NCBI RefSeq assembly: GCF_036075115.1
Contig: NZ_CP107958.1
Span: 7,006,001-7,070,000 of the forward strand
DNA from: Streptomyces sp. NBC_00377
Lineage (GTDB): Bacteria > Actinomycetota > Actinomycetes > Streptomycetales > Streptomycetaceae
Length of the DNA stretch: 64,000 nucleotides
Direction: 5' to 3'
Each line of letters opens with the position of its first letter. Position 1 is the stretch's first letter. A program made the position numbers and the translations under genes. The notes beneath the pieces are model-generated. The model was not told the DNA's origin, ran no database searches, and saw only the letters and a program-made list of their open reading frames with translations. Shown here piece after piece: positions 40,548 to 49,302 of this stretch.

Positions 40548-42077
40548 GTGGCAGCAGCACCAGTCTGGAGTGTCGACCCCCGAACCGGGAAGCAGCGTGA
40601 ACAGGTTGCGGTGGAGGCCACGGCCCAGGAGGTCGACGCCGTCGTGCGCGCCGCCCAGGACGCGCGCGGCTTCCTCGCCGACCGTACCGTCCGCGCCGCC
40701 TTCCTGCGTTCCGCCGCCGACCGGCTCCAGGCGGCCAAGGACACGCTCGTCGAGGTGGCCGACGCCGAGACCGCGCTCGGTCCGGTCCGGCTGACCGGTG
40801 AGCTCGCGCGCACCTGCTACCAGCTGCGCGCGTTCGCGGACATCGTCGACGAGGGCGCGTTCCTCGACATCGTCATCAACCACCCCGACGACACCGCCAC
40901 CCCGCCCATCCCCGACCTGCGCCGCTACAAGGTGCCGCTCGGGGTGGTGGCCGTGTACTCGGCGTCCAACTTCCCCTTCGCGTTCTCCGTCGCCGGCGGT
41001 GACACCGCGAGCGCGCTCGCGGCGGGCAACCCGGTCGTCGTCAAGTCGCACCCCGACCACCCCGGCCTGTCCGAACTGGTCGCCAAGGTGGTGCGCACGG
41101 CCGCCGCCGAGCACGGCATCCCGGCGGGCGTGCTGGGTCTGGTCCACGGCTTCGAGGCCGGCGTCGAGCTGATCAAGCACCCGCTGGTCGCCGCGGCCGG
41201 CTTCACCGGCTCGATCCGGGGCGGGCGCGCGCTGTTCGACGCGGCCGCGGCCCGGCCGGTGCCGATCCCGTTCCACGGCGAGCTGGGTTCGCTGAACCCG
41301 GTGGTGGTGACCGAGGCGGCCGCCGCGGAGCGGGCGGAGGCGATCGGGACCGGCCTCGCCGGATCCATGACGCTGGGCGTCGGCCAGTTCTGCGTGAAGC
41401 CCGGACTGGTGCTCGTGCCGTCCGGCGCGGCGGGCGACGGGCTGGTCAAGTCGCTCACCGACGCGGTCAGCGACACCGACGCGGGCGTGCTGCTCGACCA
41501 CCGGATGCGTGACAACTTCATCGCCGGGGTCGCCGAGCGGGCCGGGCTGCCCGATGTGGAGTCGCCCGTGACGCCCGGTGCGGGCGGGGAGCACACCGTC
41601 AGCGCGGGCTTCCTGACCGTGCCCGCCTCGCGGCTGGCCGCCGAAGGCGCGCACGACCTGCTGCTCGAGGAGTGCTTCGGCCCGGTCACCGTCGTGGTCC
41701 GCTACGACGACGAGGGCGAGGTCAAGGCGGTGCTGTCGCGCCTGCCCGGCAACCTCACGGCGACCGTCCAGCTGTCCGAGGAGGAGGCCGCGGGCGAGGG
41801 CCGGGGCGGGGAGATCCTCGCCGAGCTGACCCCGCTGGCCGGACGCGTGCTGGTGAACGGCTGGCCCACGGGTGTCGCCGTCGCGCCCGCCCAGCATCAC
41901 GGCGGGCCCTACCCGGCCACCACCTCCACGTCCACCTCGGTGGGCGGAACCGCCATCGAGCGGTGGCTGCGGCCGGTCGCCTACCAGAACGCTCCCGCGG
42001 CGCTGCTGCCGGTGGAGCTCCGGGACGACAACGAGCTGGGTCTGCCCCGCCGGTTCAACGGGCGTCTGGAGCGGTAA
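40548..42077 (+). CDS. 2-oxoglutarate semialdehyde dehydrogenase-like aldehyde dehydrogenase
   Basis: The 509-residue NAD(P)-dependent enzyme has the ALDH fold with SASNFPFAFSVAGGDTASAL, FTGSIRGGRAL (cofactor loop), catalytic Glu in HGELGSLNPV (about residue 245) and nucleophile Cys in GVGQFCVKPG (about residue 282). These match ketoglutarate-semialdehyde dehydrogenases of the KdgD pathway, which give 2-oxoglutarate for the TCA cycle. GTG 40548 follows GGAGGG; ATG 40500 in the same frame lacks a ribosome site. It is divergent from the iclR-type gene and ends with a hairpin. Confidence 0.88.
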   Translation: MAAAPVWSVDPRTGKQREQVAVEATAQEVDAVVRAAQDARGFLADRTVRAAFLRSAADRLQAAKDTLVEVADAETALGPVRLTGELARTCYQLRAFADIVDEGAFLDIVINHPDDTATPPIPDLRRYKVPLGVVAVYSASNFPFAFSVAGGDTASALAAGNPVVVKSHPDHPGLSELVAKVVRTAAAEHGIPAGVLGLVHGFEAGVELIKHPLVAAAGFTGSIRGGRALFDAAAARPVPIPFHGELGSLNPVVVTEAAAAERAEAIGTGLAGSMTLGVGQFCVKPGLVLVPSGAAGDGLVKSLTDAVSDTDAGVLLDHRMRDNFIAGVAERAGLPDVESPVTPGAGGEHTVSAGFLTVPASRLAAEGAHDLLLEECFGPVTVVVRYDDEGEVKAVLSRLPGNLTATVQLSEEEAAGEGRGGEILAELTPLAGRVLVNGWPTGVAVAPAQHHGGPYPATTSTSTSVGGTAIERWLRPVAYQNAPAALLPVELRDDNELGLPRRFNGRLER

Positions 42078-42086
42078 CGCTCCACC

Positions 42087-42104
42087 CGGTGCCGTCGGGC
42101 ACCG
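42087..42104 (+). terminator. Hairpin after the semialdehyde dehydrogenase gene
   Basis: CGGTGCC (42087-42093) pairs with GGCACCG (42098-42104) around a GTCG loop, 10 bp after the stop. Confidence 0.6.
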
Positions 42105-42201
42105 TGGGGGGCGCGGTGGTTCGGCGCAGACACGTCCGTCGTGGCTTGTCGCGCAGTCCCCGCGCCCCTTGGCCTCTCGGCTCCCCTGAGATGATGAGGC
42201 C

Positions 42202-42810
42202 ATGGACGTTTCCCTTCCCGAACTGCCGTTTCCCCTCCGCACCTACGGGCCCGACGGTCACTGGTCCCATGAACACGGGGTGCTCACCGGGTGGGCCGGG
42301 GCCCGGCAGGACCGGTTCGTGCCGCCCACCGGGGACGGGGTCGACCCCGCGGCCGACGCGCCGCGGCTGCTGGGGGCGCCGGAGGGCGACTTCCAGCTCA
42401 TCGCGCGCGTCACCGTCGGCTTCAACTGGGCGTTCGACGCGGGGGCGTTGTACGTCCATGTCGGTGAGCGGGCCTGGGCCAAGCTCTGCCTGGAGTACTC
42501 CCCGGACGTGGCCACCGTCTGCACCGTGGTCACCCGTGGGCACTCGGACGACGCCAACTCCTTCATCGTGGAAGGGAGTTCCGTCTGGCTCCGGGTGAGC
42601 AGGACCGGGCGCGCCTTCGCCTTCCACGCCTCCCGGGACGGCCGGCGCTGGACCTTCGTCCGGCTGTTCACGCTGGGGGAGGAGAAGGAGACCGGCGCGG
42701 CCCTGGTCGGTTTCATGACGCAGTCCCCGATGGGCGAGGGATGCGTCGTGACCTACGACCACCTCGAGTTCAGGACCGAGTGGCCGGACGATCTCAGAGA
42801 CGGAAGCTAG
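42202..42810 (+). CDS. DUF1349 (beta-sandwich, ConA-like) family protein
   Basis: The 202-residue protein matches DUF1349, a concanavalin-like jelly-roll family: PTGDGVDPAADAPRLLG, FQLIARVTVGFNWAFDAGALYVHVG, WAKLCLEYSPDVATVCTVVT and GRRWTFVRLF. It has no signal peptide; the role may be sugar binding in the cytoplasm, but this is unproven. The stop codon TAG is part of the CTAG that starts the 169-bp inverted-repeat element. Restoring the site without the element still gives TAG, so the protein is unchanged by the insertion. Confidence 0.85.
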   Translation: MDVSLPELPFPLRTYGPDGHWSHEHGVLTGWAGARQDRFVPPTGDGVDPAADAPRLLGAPEGDFQLIARVTVGFNWAFDAGALYVHVGERAWAKLCLEYSPDVATVCTVVTRGHSDDANSFIVEGSSVWLRVSRTGRAFAFHASRDGRRWTFVRLFTLGEEKETGAALVGFMTQSPMGEGCVVTYDHLEFRTEWPDDLRDGS

Positions 42811-42975
42811 TGCCGCGGCGGGCAACGTTTGCCCGTCAAGGAGCGGCGTCCGGTGCGTGCTCTCGGCGTGCCGGCCGGAAGTCCTCGTACTGGACGTACC
42901 TGGGCTTTCGGCCGGTGCGGCGAGAGTGCGTGCCGGGCGTCGCGACGGGGCGAACGTTGCCTGTCGCGGCACTAG
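42807..42975. mobile_element. MITE-like 169-bp element, copy 1
   Basis: The element begins CTAGTGCCGCG and ends CGCGGCACTAG. Terminal inverted repeats span about 29 bp with about four mismatches, and the inner part is itself an imperfect inverted repeat (around 42861 and 42917), so the whole can fold into one long hairpin. It is identical, as far as I can read, to 53120-53288. It has no transposase. CTAG at both ends suits a TA-duplicating IS630/Tc1-type transposase acting in trans. Confidence 0.85.
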
Positions 42976-43032
42976 ACCGCACGGTTCCCGGCCGCCCGGA
43001 ACCGGCGACACGGCCGCCCCGTCCTTCCCTGC

Positions 43033-43536
43033 ATGATCGAAGAACGCGAGACCGGACACCGGACGATCCGCACCGCCGTCCCCGCCGAGGCCGAGAAGGT
43101 CGCCGCGCTGCACGCGCGTGCCCGGGCCACGTACTACCCCGACGGGCTCCCGCAGGACGGCACCGACTGGCTCGCCGTCTGGCGCACCGCCATCGAGCGG
43201 TCCGACGGCCAGGTGCTGTGCGTGGTCGAGCGGGGCCAGATCGTCGGCCTCGCGTCGTTCCGCACGCCGGAGGGCGCTCCCGCCGACACGGTCAAGCTGT
43301 TCCAGTTCCACGTCGACCCCGGCCACTGGCGGGCGGGGATCGGGACGGACCTGCACGTGGCCTGTGTCGAGCAGTGGCGGGCGGACGGCCGACGCACGGC
43401 CCTGCTGGACGTGCACGTCGACAACCGGCGCGCCCAGGCCTTCTACGCACGCCAGGGCTGGCGTCCGGACCCGGACAACCCGCCGGCCGAGGGTGACCAC
43501 CATCTCTGGCTGAGGTTCGAGGTGACCGGGGAATGA
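43033..43536 (+). CDS. GNAT-family N-acetyltransferase
   Basis: The 167-residue protein has TIRTAVPAEAEKVAALHARARATYY at the start, VVERGQIVGLASF, then FQFHVDPGHWRAGIGTDLHVACV (acetyl-CoA-binding loop) and DVHVDNRRAQAFYARQGWRP. It is a typical single-domain GNAT enzyme with unknown acceptor. It lies between the 169-bp element and a DsbA-family gene; the element's right end is 57 bp before its start and could carry or interrupt its promoter. Confidence 0.85.
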   Translation: MIEERETGHRTIRTAVPAEAEKVAALHARARATYYPDGLPQDGTDWLAVWRTAIERSDGQVLCVVERGQIVGLASFRTPEGAPADTVKLFQFHVDPGHWRAGIGTDLHVACVEQWRADGRRTALLDVHVDNRRAQAFYARQGWRPDPDNPPAEGDHHLWLRFEVTGE

Positions 43537-43637
43537 ACCGTCCTGCTTGAACGTTCATGCACTCGGCGGAGGGAACCTCCGTGCGGGCCCCGCCGGGAGT
43601 CCCCGTACCAGTCGCACGACCTGGAGAGAGCCGAGAC

Positions 43638-44354
43638 ATGCGCGTCGAGATCTGGAGCGACATCGCCTGCCCCTGGTGCTACGTGGGCAAGGCCCGCTTC
43701 GAGAAGGCGCTCGAGGCCTTCCCGCACCGCGACCAGGTCGAGGTGGTGCACCGCTCCTTCGAGCTGGACCCCGGCCGCGCCAAGGACGACATCCAGCCCG
43801 TGCTGACCATGCTCACCAGGAAGTACGGGATGAGCGAGGCGCAGGCGCAGGCCGGCGAGGAGAACCTGGGCGCCCAGGCCGCCGCCGAGGGGCTCGACTA
43901 CCGCACCCGGGGCCGCGACCACGGCAGCACCTTCGACATGCACCGCCTGCTGCACTTCGCCAAGGTGCAGGGCAGGCAGGACGAGCTCATCCAGATCCTC
44001 TACCGGGCCAACTTCGCCGAGGAGCGGTCCCTCTTCTCCGAGGGCGACGACCGGCTCGTGGAGCTGGCCGCCGAGGCCGGTCTCGACGCCGGCGCCGCCC
44101 GCGAGGTCCTCGCCGACCCCGACCGCTATGCCGACGAGGTTCGCGCCGACGAGAGCGAGGCCGGCCGGCTCGGTGCGAACGGCGTGCCCTTCTTCGTCCT
44201 CGACCGTGCCTACGGCGTCTCCGGCGCCCAGCCCGCCGAGGTCTTCGCGCAGGCCCTCACCCAGGCCTGGGGCGACCGCTCCCCGCTGAAGCTGATCGAC
44301 GACGGCGGTGCGCAGGCCTGCGGTCCCGACGGGTGCGCGGTGCCGCAGCACTGA
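43638..44354 (+). CDS. DsbA-family oxidoreductase (FrnE-like)
   Basis: The 238-residue cytoplasmic thioredoxin-fold protein carries the redox motif CPWC in WSDIACPWCYVGKARFEKAL (about residues 11-14), a helical insert (FDMHRLLHFAKVQGRQDEL) and the cis-proline region ANGVPFFVLDRAYGVSGAQP. FrnE-like proteins act as disulfide isomerases or in polyketide pathways. A C-terminal CGPDGC adds two cysteines, which may form a second redox pair. ATG 43638 was chosen at the conserved start. Function in this species is not shown. Confidence 0.88.
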   Translation: MRVEIWSDIACPWCYVGKARFEKALEAFPHRDQVEVVHRSFELDPGRAKDDIQPVLTMLTRKYGMSEAQAQAGEENLGAQAAAEGLDYRTRGRDHGSTFDMHRLLHFAKVQGRQDELIQILYRANFAEERSLFSEGDDRLVELAAEAGLDAGAAREVLADPDRYADEVRADESEAGRLGANGVPFFVLDRAYGVSGAQPAEVFAQALTQAWGDRSPLKLIDDGGAQACGPDGCAVPQH

Positions 44355-44415
44355 GATACCGCAGGTGAGGGCACATCCATAAGCGATCCTTGGCGGAATC
44401 ACGTAGGAATCGGCA

Positions 44416-45501
44416 ATGGACGAGGGGAGGCCGGGGTCCCACAGTGGACCCATGGAAACCTTCGAGAGCCTCGTCCGCGCCGAGTTCACCCCGAAGACCA
44501 CATACCTGAACACGGCGAGCAACGGCCTGCTCCCGGCCCGCACCGTCGCCGCCCTTCACGAGGCGGCGCTGCTGCGCGCCGAGGGCAGGCCGCTGACCCC
44601 GCTGCACGAGGACGTGGAGGCGTGCCGGGCCGCGTACGCCCGGCTGGCCGGCGTCCCCGCGAGCCGGGTGGCGCTGGGTGCCTCCGTGGCCGCCCACACC
44701 GGCGTGATCGCCGCCTCGCTTCCCGCGGGCGCCGAAGTGCTCACCGCCGAGGACGACTTCACCTCCGTGCTGAACCCGTTCCATGTCCGCGGGGACCTCA
44801 AGGTGCGCGCCGTCCCGCTGGAACGGATCGCCGAGGCCGTGCGCCCCGGCACGGCGCTGGTCGCGGTCAGCGCCGCCCAGTCCGCCGACGGCCGGCTCGC
44901 CGACCTGACCGCCCTGCGCGAGGCGGCCCGGGCACACGGCGCCCGCACCTACGTGGACTTCTCGCAGTCCGCCGGCTGGCTCCCGACCGACGCGGACGCC
45001 CACGACTTCTCCGCCGCGGTCTCCTTCAAGTGGCTGCTCGGCCCCCACGGTGCGGCCTTCCTCGTGGTGCCTGAGGACTTCGGCGGGCTGTCCCCGGTCC
45101 TCGCGGGATGGGTCGCCGGCGAGCGGCCCTGGGACAGCTGTTACGGCCCGGTGGCCGAACTCGCCCACTCGGCACGCCGCTTCGACCTGACGCACGCCCT
45201 GTTCAGCTACGCCGGGCTGCGCCGCTCCCTCGAACTGGTGGAGGAACTCGGTGTGGCGGCGATCGGCGCCCACGACCTCGCCCTCGCCGACCGCTTCCGC
45301 GCCGGCCTGGCCACGCTCGGCCACCGCCCCGTCCCGGCGCCCGGCTCCGCGATCGTCTCGGTGCCCGGACTCGGCTCCCGCCAGCCGGAGCTGGCCGAAG
45401 CCGGCATCCAGGTCTCCGACCGCGCCGGTCATCTGCGGGCCGCCTTCCATCTGTTCAACACGCCGGCCGACGTCGACCGCCTGCTGGACGCCCTGGCCTG
45501 A
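44416..45501 (+). CDS. PLP-dependent class V aminotransferase-like protein
   Basis: The 361-residue protein has the class V (SufS/NifS-like) fold: YLNTASNGLLPART at the start, VSAAQSADGRLADL, TYVDFSQSAGWLP and PLP lysine in AAVSFKWLLGPHGAAFL (about residue 208). The short C-domain and lack of the cysteine loop argue against cysteine desulfurase; kynureninase-like, isopenicillin-epimerase-like or selenocysteine-lyase-like activity is possible. ATG 44416 has TAGGA 7 nt upstream; ATG 44452 is an alternative. A bidirectional hairpin separates it from ectD. Confidence 0.83.
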   Translation: MDEGRPGSHSGPMETFESLVRAEFTPKTTYLNTASNGLLPARTVAALHEAALLRAEGRPLTPLHEDVEACRAAYARLAGVPASRVALGASVAAHTGVIAASLPAGAEVLTAEDDFTSVLNPFHVRGDLKVRAVPLERIAEAVRPGTALVAVSAAQSADGRLADLTALREAARAHGARTYVDFSQSAGWLPTDADAHDFSAAVSFKWLLGPHGAAFLVVPEDFGGLSPVLAGWVAGERPWDSCYGPVAELAHSARRFDLTHALFSYAGLRRSLELVEELGVAAIGAHDLALADRFRAGLATLGHRPVPAPGSAIVSVPGLGSRQPELAEAGIQVSDRAGHLRAAFHLFNTPADVDRLLDALA

Positions 45502-45520
45502 GACCGGGGCGTCCGGTGCT

Positions 45521-45574
45521 CGACGGGCCCGGGCCCCCTCACCCGCATCGGGGGGAGGGGGCCCGGGCCCGTCG
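45521..45574. terminator. Bidirectional terminator, perfect 20-bp stem
   Basis: Positions 45521-45540 pair perfectly with 45555-45574 around a 14-nt loop, between the convergent aminotransferase and ectD stops. Confidence 0.85.
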
Positions 45575-45599
45575 GCGCGTCCGGCGCGGGACAGGAAAT

Positions 45600-46487
45600 T
45601 CAGCGCACCGGCGTGAAGTCCCGTGCGCCGATGAACTCCGGCCTGCGGATCGGCGCCGCGAACGGCTCCACGGCCGTGTTCTCCACGCTGTTGAACACGA
45701 TGAACACGTTGCTGCGCGGGAACGGGGTGATGTTGTCGCCGGACCCGTGCATGCAGTTGCAGTCGAACCAGGTCGCCGAACCGGCCCTGCCCGTGAACAA
45801 CTTGATGCCGTGGTCGCCGGCCATCGCGGTCAGCGCCTCGTCCGACGGGGTGCCCGCGTCCTGCATCTGGAGCGACTGCTTGTAGTTGTCCTTCGGCGTG
45901 GCGCCCGCGCAGCCGAGGAACGTCCGGTGCGAGCCCGGCATGATCATGAGCCCGCCGTTGGTGTCCAGGTTCTCGGTCAGCGCGATCGACACGGACACGG
46001 TCCGCATGTTCGGCAGGCCGTCCTCGGCGTGCCAGGTCTCGAAGTCGGAGTGCCAGTAGAAGCCCCCGGCCCCGAAGCCCGGCTTGACGTTGATCCGCGA
46101 CTGGTGGACGTACACGTCCGATCCCAGGATCTGCCGGGCCCGCCCGACGACCCGTTCGTCACGGACCAGGGCGGCGAAGACCTGGCTGAGCCTGTGCACC
46201 TCGAAGACGGACCGGATCTCCTTGGAGCGCGGCTCGACGATCGACCGCTCGTCCGCCCGGATCTCCGGGTCGGCGACGAGGCGCTCCAGCTCACGCCGGT
46301 ACACGGCGACCTCGTCGTCGCCGATCAGTTGCTCGACGGTGAGGAAACCGTCGCGCTCGTACTCCTGGAGCGCGGTCGTCGGGATCGGGCCAGGCGTGTC
46401 GGGGGAGCCCCACAGGACGGGGTCCTTGCGGGGGACGGACACCTCGGTGGTGCCACGGGTGGGATAGAGATCGGTCGGGGTGGTCAC
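45600..46487 (-). CDS. ectD: Ectoine hydroxylase
   Basis: The 295-residue Fe(II)/2-oxoglutarate dioxygenase converts ectoine to 5-hydroxyectoine. Iron ligands are in FYWHSDFETWHAEDG (H-x-D) and CNCMHGSGDN (distal His), and the signature FETWH is typical of EctD. It is the last gene of ectABCD; GTG 46487 lies 5 bp after the ectC stop, with AGGAGG inside the ectC end. A 20-bp hairpin follows. Members act in the cytoplasm under salt or heat stress. Confidence 0.95.
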   Translation of the reverse strand: MTTPTDLYPTRGTTEVSVPRKDPVLWGSPDTPGPIPTTALQEYERDGFLTVEQLIGDDEVAVYRRELERLVADPEIRADERSIVEPRSKEIRSVFEVHRLSQVFAALVRDERVVGRARQILGSDVYVHQSRINVKPGFGAGGFYWHSDFETWHAEDGLPNMRTVSVSIALTENLDTNGGLMIMPGSHRTFLGCAGATPKDNYKQSLQMQDAGTPSDEALTAMAGDHGIKLFTGRAGSATWFDCNCMHGSGDNITPFPRSNVFIVFNSVENTAVEPFAAPIRRPEFIGARDFTPVR

Positions 46488-46492
46488 GACGC

Positions 46493-46897
46493 TCACACCT
46501 CCTCGGGCTCGGTCAGCAGGGGGTACACGCCGTTCTCGTCGTGGTCCTCCCGCCCCGTGACGGGCGGGTTGAACACGCAGATGCAGCGGAAGTCCTCCTT
46601 GACGCGGAGCGTGTGCCGCTCGTGCCCGTCGAGGAGGTACATGGTGCCGGGCGTGATGCGGTGCGTGAGCCCGCTCTCGTGGTCGGTCAGCTCGGCCTCG
46701 CCCTCGACGCAGACGACGGCCTCGATGTGGTTCGCGTACCACATCGACGTCTCGGTGCCGGCATACAGAATCGTTTCGTGCAGGGAGAACCCGACCCGTT
46801 CCTGGGCGAGCACGATGCGCTTGCTCTCCCAGGTGCCGGACGCCGCCCTCACATGCCGGTCGGTGCCTTCGATGTCCTTGAACGAACGGACGATCAC
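46493..46897 (-). CDS. ectC: L-ectoine synthase
   Basis: The 134-residue cupin closes N-gamma-acetyl-diaminobutyrate to ectoine. It starts IVRSFKDIEGTDRHVRA and carries the cupin motifs SMWYANHIEAVVCVEGEAEL, GTMYLLDGHERHTLR and FRCICVFNPPVTGREDHDE. The length matches the family. GTG 46897 is used, with AGGAGG about 12 nt upstream. It lies between ectB and ectD in a minus-strand operon. Confidence 0.96.
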   Translation of the reverse strand: MIVRSFKDIEGTDRHVRAASGTWESKRIVLAQERVGFSLHETILYAGTETSMWYANHIEAVVCVEGEAELTDHESGLTHRITPGTMYLLDGHERHTLRVKEDFRCICVFNPPVTGREDHDENGVYPLLTEPEEV

Positions 46898-46948
46898 GGT
46901 GCTGCGATGCCTCCTAGGTCGGGGAAGGATGAACGGGGCCCGAGGGCG

Positions 46949-48220
46949 TCAGACGGTCTCCCGTACGGCGCGGGCGACGACGCTGAGGCCCTCGTCCAGT
47001 TCCTCGGGGGTGATGGTCAGGGCCGGCAGCAGTTTGACGACCTCGCTCTCCGGACCGGACGTCTCGATCAGCAGCCCGAGTTCGAAGGCGCGCTGCGCGA
47101 CCCGCCCGGCCCGCGCCTTCTCGTGGAACTCCAGGCCCCACACCAGGCCGCGGCCCCGGTACTCCTTGATGTCGGCGAGGTTCTCCTCGGTGATCGAGAT
47201 CAGCCCCTGCTCCAGCTGCTCGCCGCGCGCCCGGGTCTGCTTCTCCATGGCGGACCCGTCGGCCCAGTAGGTCTCCAGGGCGGCGGTGGCGGTGACGAAG
47301 GCCGGGTTGTTGCCGCGGAAGGTGCCGTTGTGCTCACCCGGCTCCCACACGTCCAGCTCGGGCCTGAACAGGCAGAGCGACATGGGCAGTCCGTAGCCGC
47401 TGATGGACTTGGAGACCGTCACGATGTCCGGGACGATGCCGGCCTCCTCGAAGGAGAAGAAGGCCCCGGTGCGCCCGCATCCCATCTGGATGTCGTCGAC
47501 GATCAGCAGCATGTCCTGCCGCTCGCACAGCTCCTTGAGCGCCCGCAGCCACTCCGGCCGCGCCACGTTGATGCCGCCCTCGCCCTGCACCGTCTCGACG
47601 ATCACCGCGGCGGGCTTGTTGAGCCCGGAGCCCTGGTCCTCGAGCAGCCGCTCGAACCACAGGAAGTCGGGGATCTGGCCGTCGAAGTAGTTGTCGAACG
47701 GCATCGGCGTGCCGTGCACCAGCGGGATTCCGGCACCGGCCCGCTTGAAGGCGTTGCCGGTCACGGCGAGCGACCCGAGGGACATCCCGTGGAAGGCGTT
47801 GGTGAACGACACGATGGCCTCGCGTCCCTTCACCTTCCGCGCCAGCTTCAGCGCGGCCTCCACGGCGTTGGTGCCGGTCGGGCCCGGGAACATGACCTTG
47901 TAGGGCAGGTCGCGCGGCCGCAGCACCAGGTCCTGGAAGGTCTGGAGGAAGGACCGTTTGGCGACGGTCGACATGTCGAGCCCGTGCGTGACCCCGTCCC
48001 GCATCAGATAGTCGACCAGCGCCCGTTTCAGCACGGGGTTGTTGTGGCCGTAGTTGAGGGAGCCGGCGCCGGCGAAGAAGTCCAGGTACCGGTGACCGTC
48101 CTCGTCGTACATGCGGCTGCCCTGCGCGCGGTCGAAGACGGCGGGCCAGCCGCGGCAGTAGCTGCGCACCTCGGACTCGAGGGTCTCGAAGACGCTGAGG
48201 TCGGGCTGGGTGATGGTCAC
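46949..48220 (-). CDS. ectB: Diaminobutyrate--2-oxoglutarate transaminase
   Basis: The 423-residue class III PLP aminotransferase makes L-2,4-diaminobutyrate from aspartate semialdehyde and glutamate. Segments include YLDFFAGAGSLNYGHNNP, GPTGTNAVEAALKLARK, IVDDIQMGCGRTG and the PLP lysine in TVSKSISGYGLPMSL. GTG 48220 was chosen because AGGAG lies 10 nt upstream and the length then matches EctB. It is the second gene of the operon. Confidence 0.96.
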   Translation of the reverse strand: MTITQPDLSVFETLESEVRSYCRGWPAVFDRAQGSRMYDEDGHRYLDFFAGAGSLNYGHNNPVLKRALVDYLMRDGVTHGLDMSTVAKRSFLQTFQDLVLRPRDLPYKVMFPGPTGTNAVEAALKLARKVKGREAIVSFTNAFHGMSLGSLAVTGNAFKRAGAGIPLVHGTPMPFDNYFDGQIPDFLWFERLLEDQGSGLNKPAAVIVETVQGEGGINVARPEWLRALKELCERQDMLLIVDDIQMGCGRTGAFFSFEEAGIVPDIVTVSKSISGYGLPMSLCLFRPELDVWEPGEHNGTFRGNNPAFVTATAALETYWADGSAMEKQTRARGEQLEQGLISITEENLADIKEYRGRGLVWGLEFHEKARAGRVAQRAFELGLLIETSGPESEVVKLLPALTITPEELDEGLSVVARAVRETV

Positions 48221-48293
48221 GACGAAAAACACTCCTCGGTGGGGGTCGGAAGGAGGGCGGGAAGGCTGCGGGGCGTTGCGGGAGGCGCGGAGG

Positions 48294-48800
48294 TCAGAAG
48301 GAGAGGGGGCCGATGCGGTACAGGACCTCGGGGTCGTGCGGGCCGTCGGGGAACAGCCCGGCGTCGAACAGCACCTCGCGGGTGACGGTCGCCCCGTGCC
48401 GCTCGGCGTACGAGGCGAACAGCCGCTCGGAGGCGGTGTTGCCCGGCGTGATCGTGGTCTCCACGGTGGTGAGCGGGCGTTCGGCGGCGAGCCGCGCGGT
48501 CAGTTCGTCCAGCAGCGCGGCGGCGAGGCCGCGACCGCGCTGCGCCGCGTCGACGGCCACCTGCCAGACCAGCAGGGTGTGCGGGTCCTCCGGGCGCACG
48601 TACCCGGTGACGAAGCCGACCGGCTCGCCGCCTTCGGCGCGTGCCACGGCCGAGGTGGCGGCGAAGTCACGGCACCACAGCAAGTAGCTGTAGGAGGAGT
48701 TCAGGTCGAGCGTTCCGGATTCCTTCGCGAGACGCCAGAGTGCTGCTCCGTCTTCCACCGACGGTCGGTCGATAAGTAGGTCTGCTTGTGCGGCAGTCAT
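48294..48800 (-). CDS. ectA: Diaminobutyrate acetyltransferase
   Basis: The 168-residue GNAT enzyme acetylates 2,4-diaminobutyrate. Family words are LDLNSSYSYLLWCRDFAATS, GFVTGYVRPEDPHTLLVWQVAV, RGRGLAAALLDEL and TITPGNTASERLF. It is the first gene of ectABCD. No clear Shine-Dalgarno precedes the ATG. The upstream 400 bp contain several TGCAC-type repeats that may carry osmotic control. Confidence 0.95.
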   Translation of the reverse strand: MTAAQADLLIDRPSVEDGAALWRLAKESGTLDLNSSYSYLLWCRDFAATSAVARAEGGEPVGFVTGYVRPEDPHTLLVWQVAVDAAQRGRGLAAALLDELTARLAAERPLTTVETTITPGNTASERLFASYAERHGATVTREVLFDAGLFPDGPHDPEVLYRIGPLSF

Positions 48801-48891
48801 GCGGCTTGAACTTACCCAGCGGAATCAAAAAAGGCATGGAGAGGCCGTGGTGATTCCGTGATGCCGCAGGGACGTGTCACCGTTTCATCCC

Positions 48892-48934
48892 TTTTTGCAC
48901 CGCACAAAAAGTGCATATTACTCTGCTTGTGCAA
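48892..48934. promoter_or_regulatory. TGCAC/GTGCA repeat cluster upstream of ectA
   Basis: GCAC-AAAAA-GTGC (48902-48914) is a perfect inverted repeat, flanked by TTTTTGCAC (48892-48900) and TTGTGCAA (48927-48934). The cluster lies 92-134 bp before the ectA start in an AT-richer stretch of the 435-bp region 48801-49235. It may bind a stress regulator of the ectoine genes; no such factor is encoded nearby. Confidence 0.45.
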
Positions 48935-49011
48935 TGCGTCACGCGCTGGTGACCCACTCGAAATTCCCTGCGTTTAGGTCAGGGAAATCCGGGCAGGAGA
49001 ACTCGGGAACG

Positions 49012-49167
49012 CTATCGCCGAGAAAGTGACGGAGAGGATTGCCGAGGGAATACGAGGGGAAATTCACAAATCATCGTGAATTCAGGCTCCGGTAACCCGT
49101 CGATGAACTCACCGAGAATGCCCGCGTGACCGTCGCGCCGGGCGTACTTCCCGATCATTTCGATCAT
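49012..49167 (-). CDS. Possible small protein or gene remnant
   Basis: A 51-codon minus-strand frame starts MIEMIGKYARRDGHAGILGE, which reads like genuine protein (balanced helix, then FIDGLPE) in its first 27 residues. The rest (CEFPLVFPRQSS) looks random. There is no good ribosome site. I do not recognise the family. It could be the leftover end of a lost gene next to the hairpin element, or chance. Confidence 0.25.
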   Translation of the reverse strand: MIEMIGKYARRDGHAGILGEFIDGLPEPEFTMICEFPLVFPRQSSPSLSRR

Positions 49168-49235
49168 GTGGAGCACACCCGGCGGAATGCGGCCGGGCGC
49201 CGGGCGGTCGGGCGGCCGGCCGGTCGTGGGGGCGC

Positions 49236-49302
49236 CTAGGGCGTGTCTGACAATTCCCGCCGGACGCCGCGCGCCCGGCGGGAATTGTCAGACACGCCCT
49301 AG
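49236..49302. repeat. CTAG-bounded perfect hairpin element
   Basis: Two 28-bp arms (49236-49263 and 49275-49302) are perfect inverted copies around an 11-nt GC loop. Both ends are CTAG, starting CTAGGGCGTGTCTGACAA. I recognise the arm sequence as resembling a hairpin common near gene ends in streptomycetes, from memory. The right CTAG supplies the TAG stop of the aminotransferase gene read on the minus strand. It can act as terminator for that gene. Confidence 0.8.

Noticed and set aside
42741..43300. Coding frames running through the 169-bp elements on both strands with shared peptide
   Set aside because: The shared peptide comes only from the repeated DNA; the frames have no start signals or domains.
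45600..48800. Possible antibiotic biosynthetic cluster suggested by GNAT, PLP and dioxygenase genes together
   Set aside because: The four genes are the standard ectABCD ectoine/hydroxyectoine operon.
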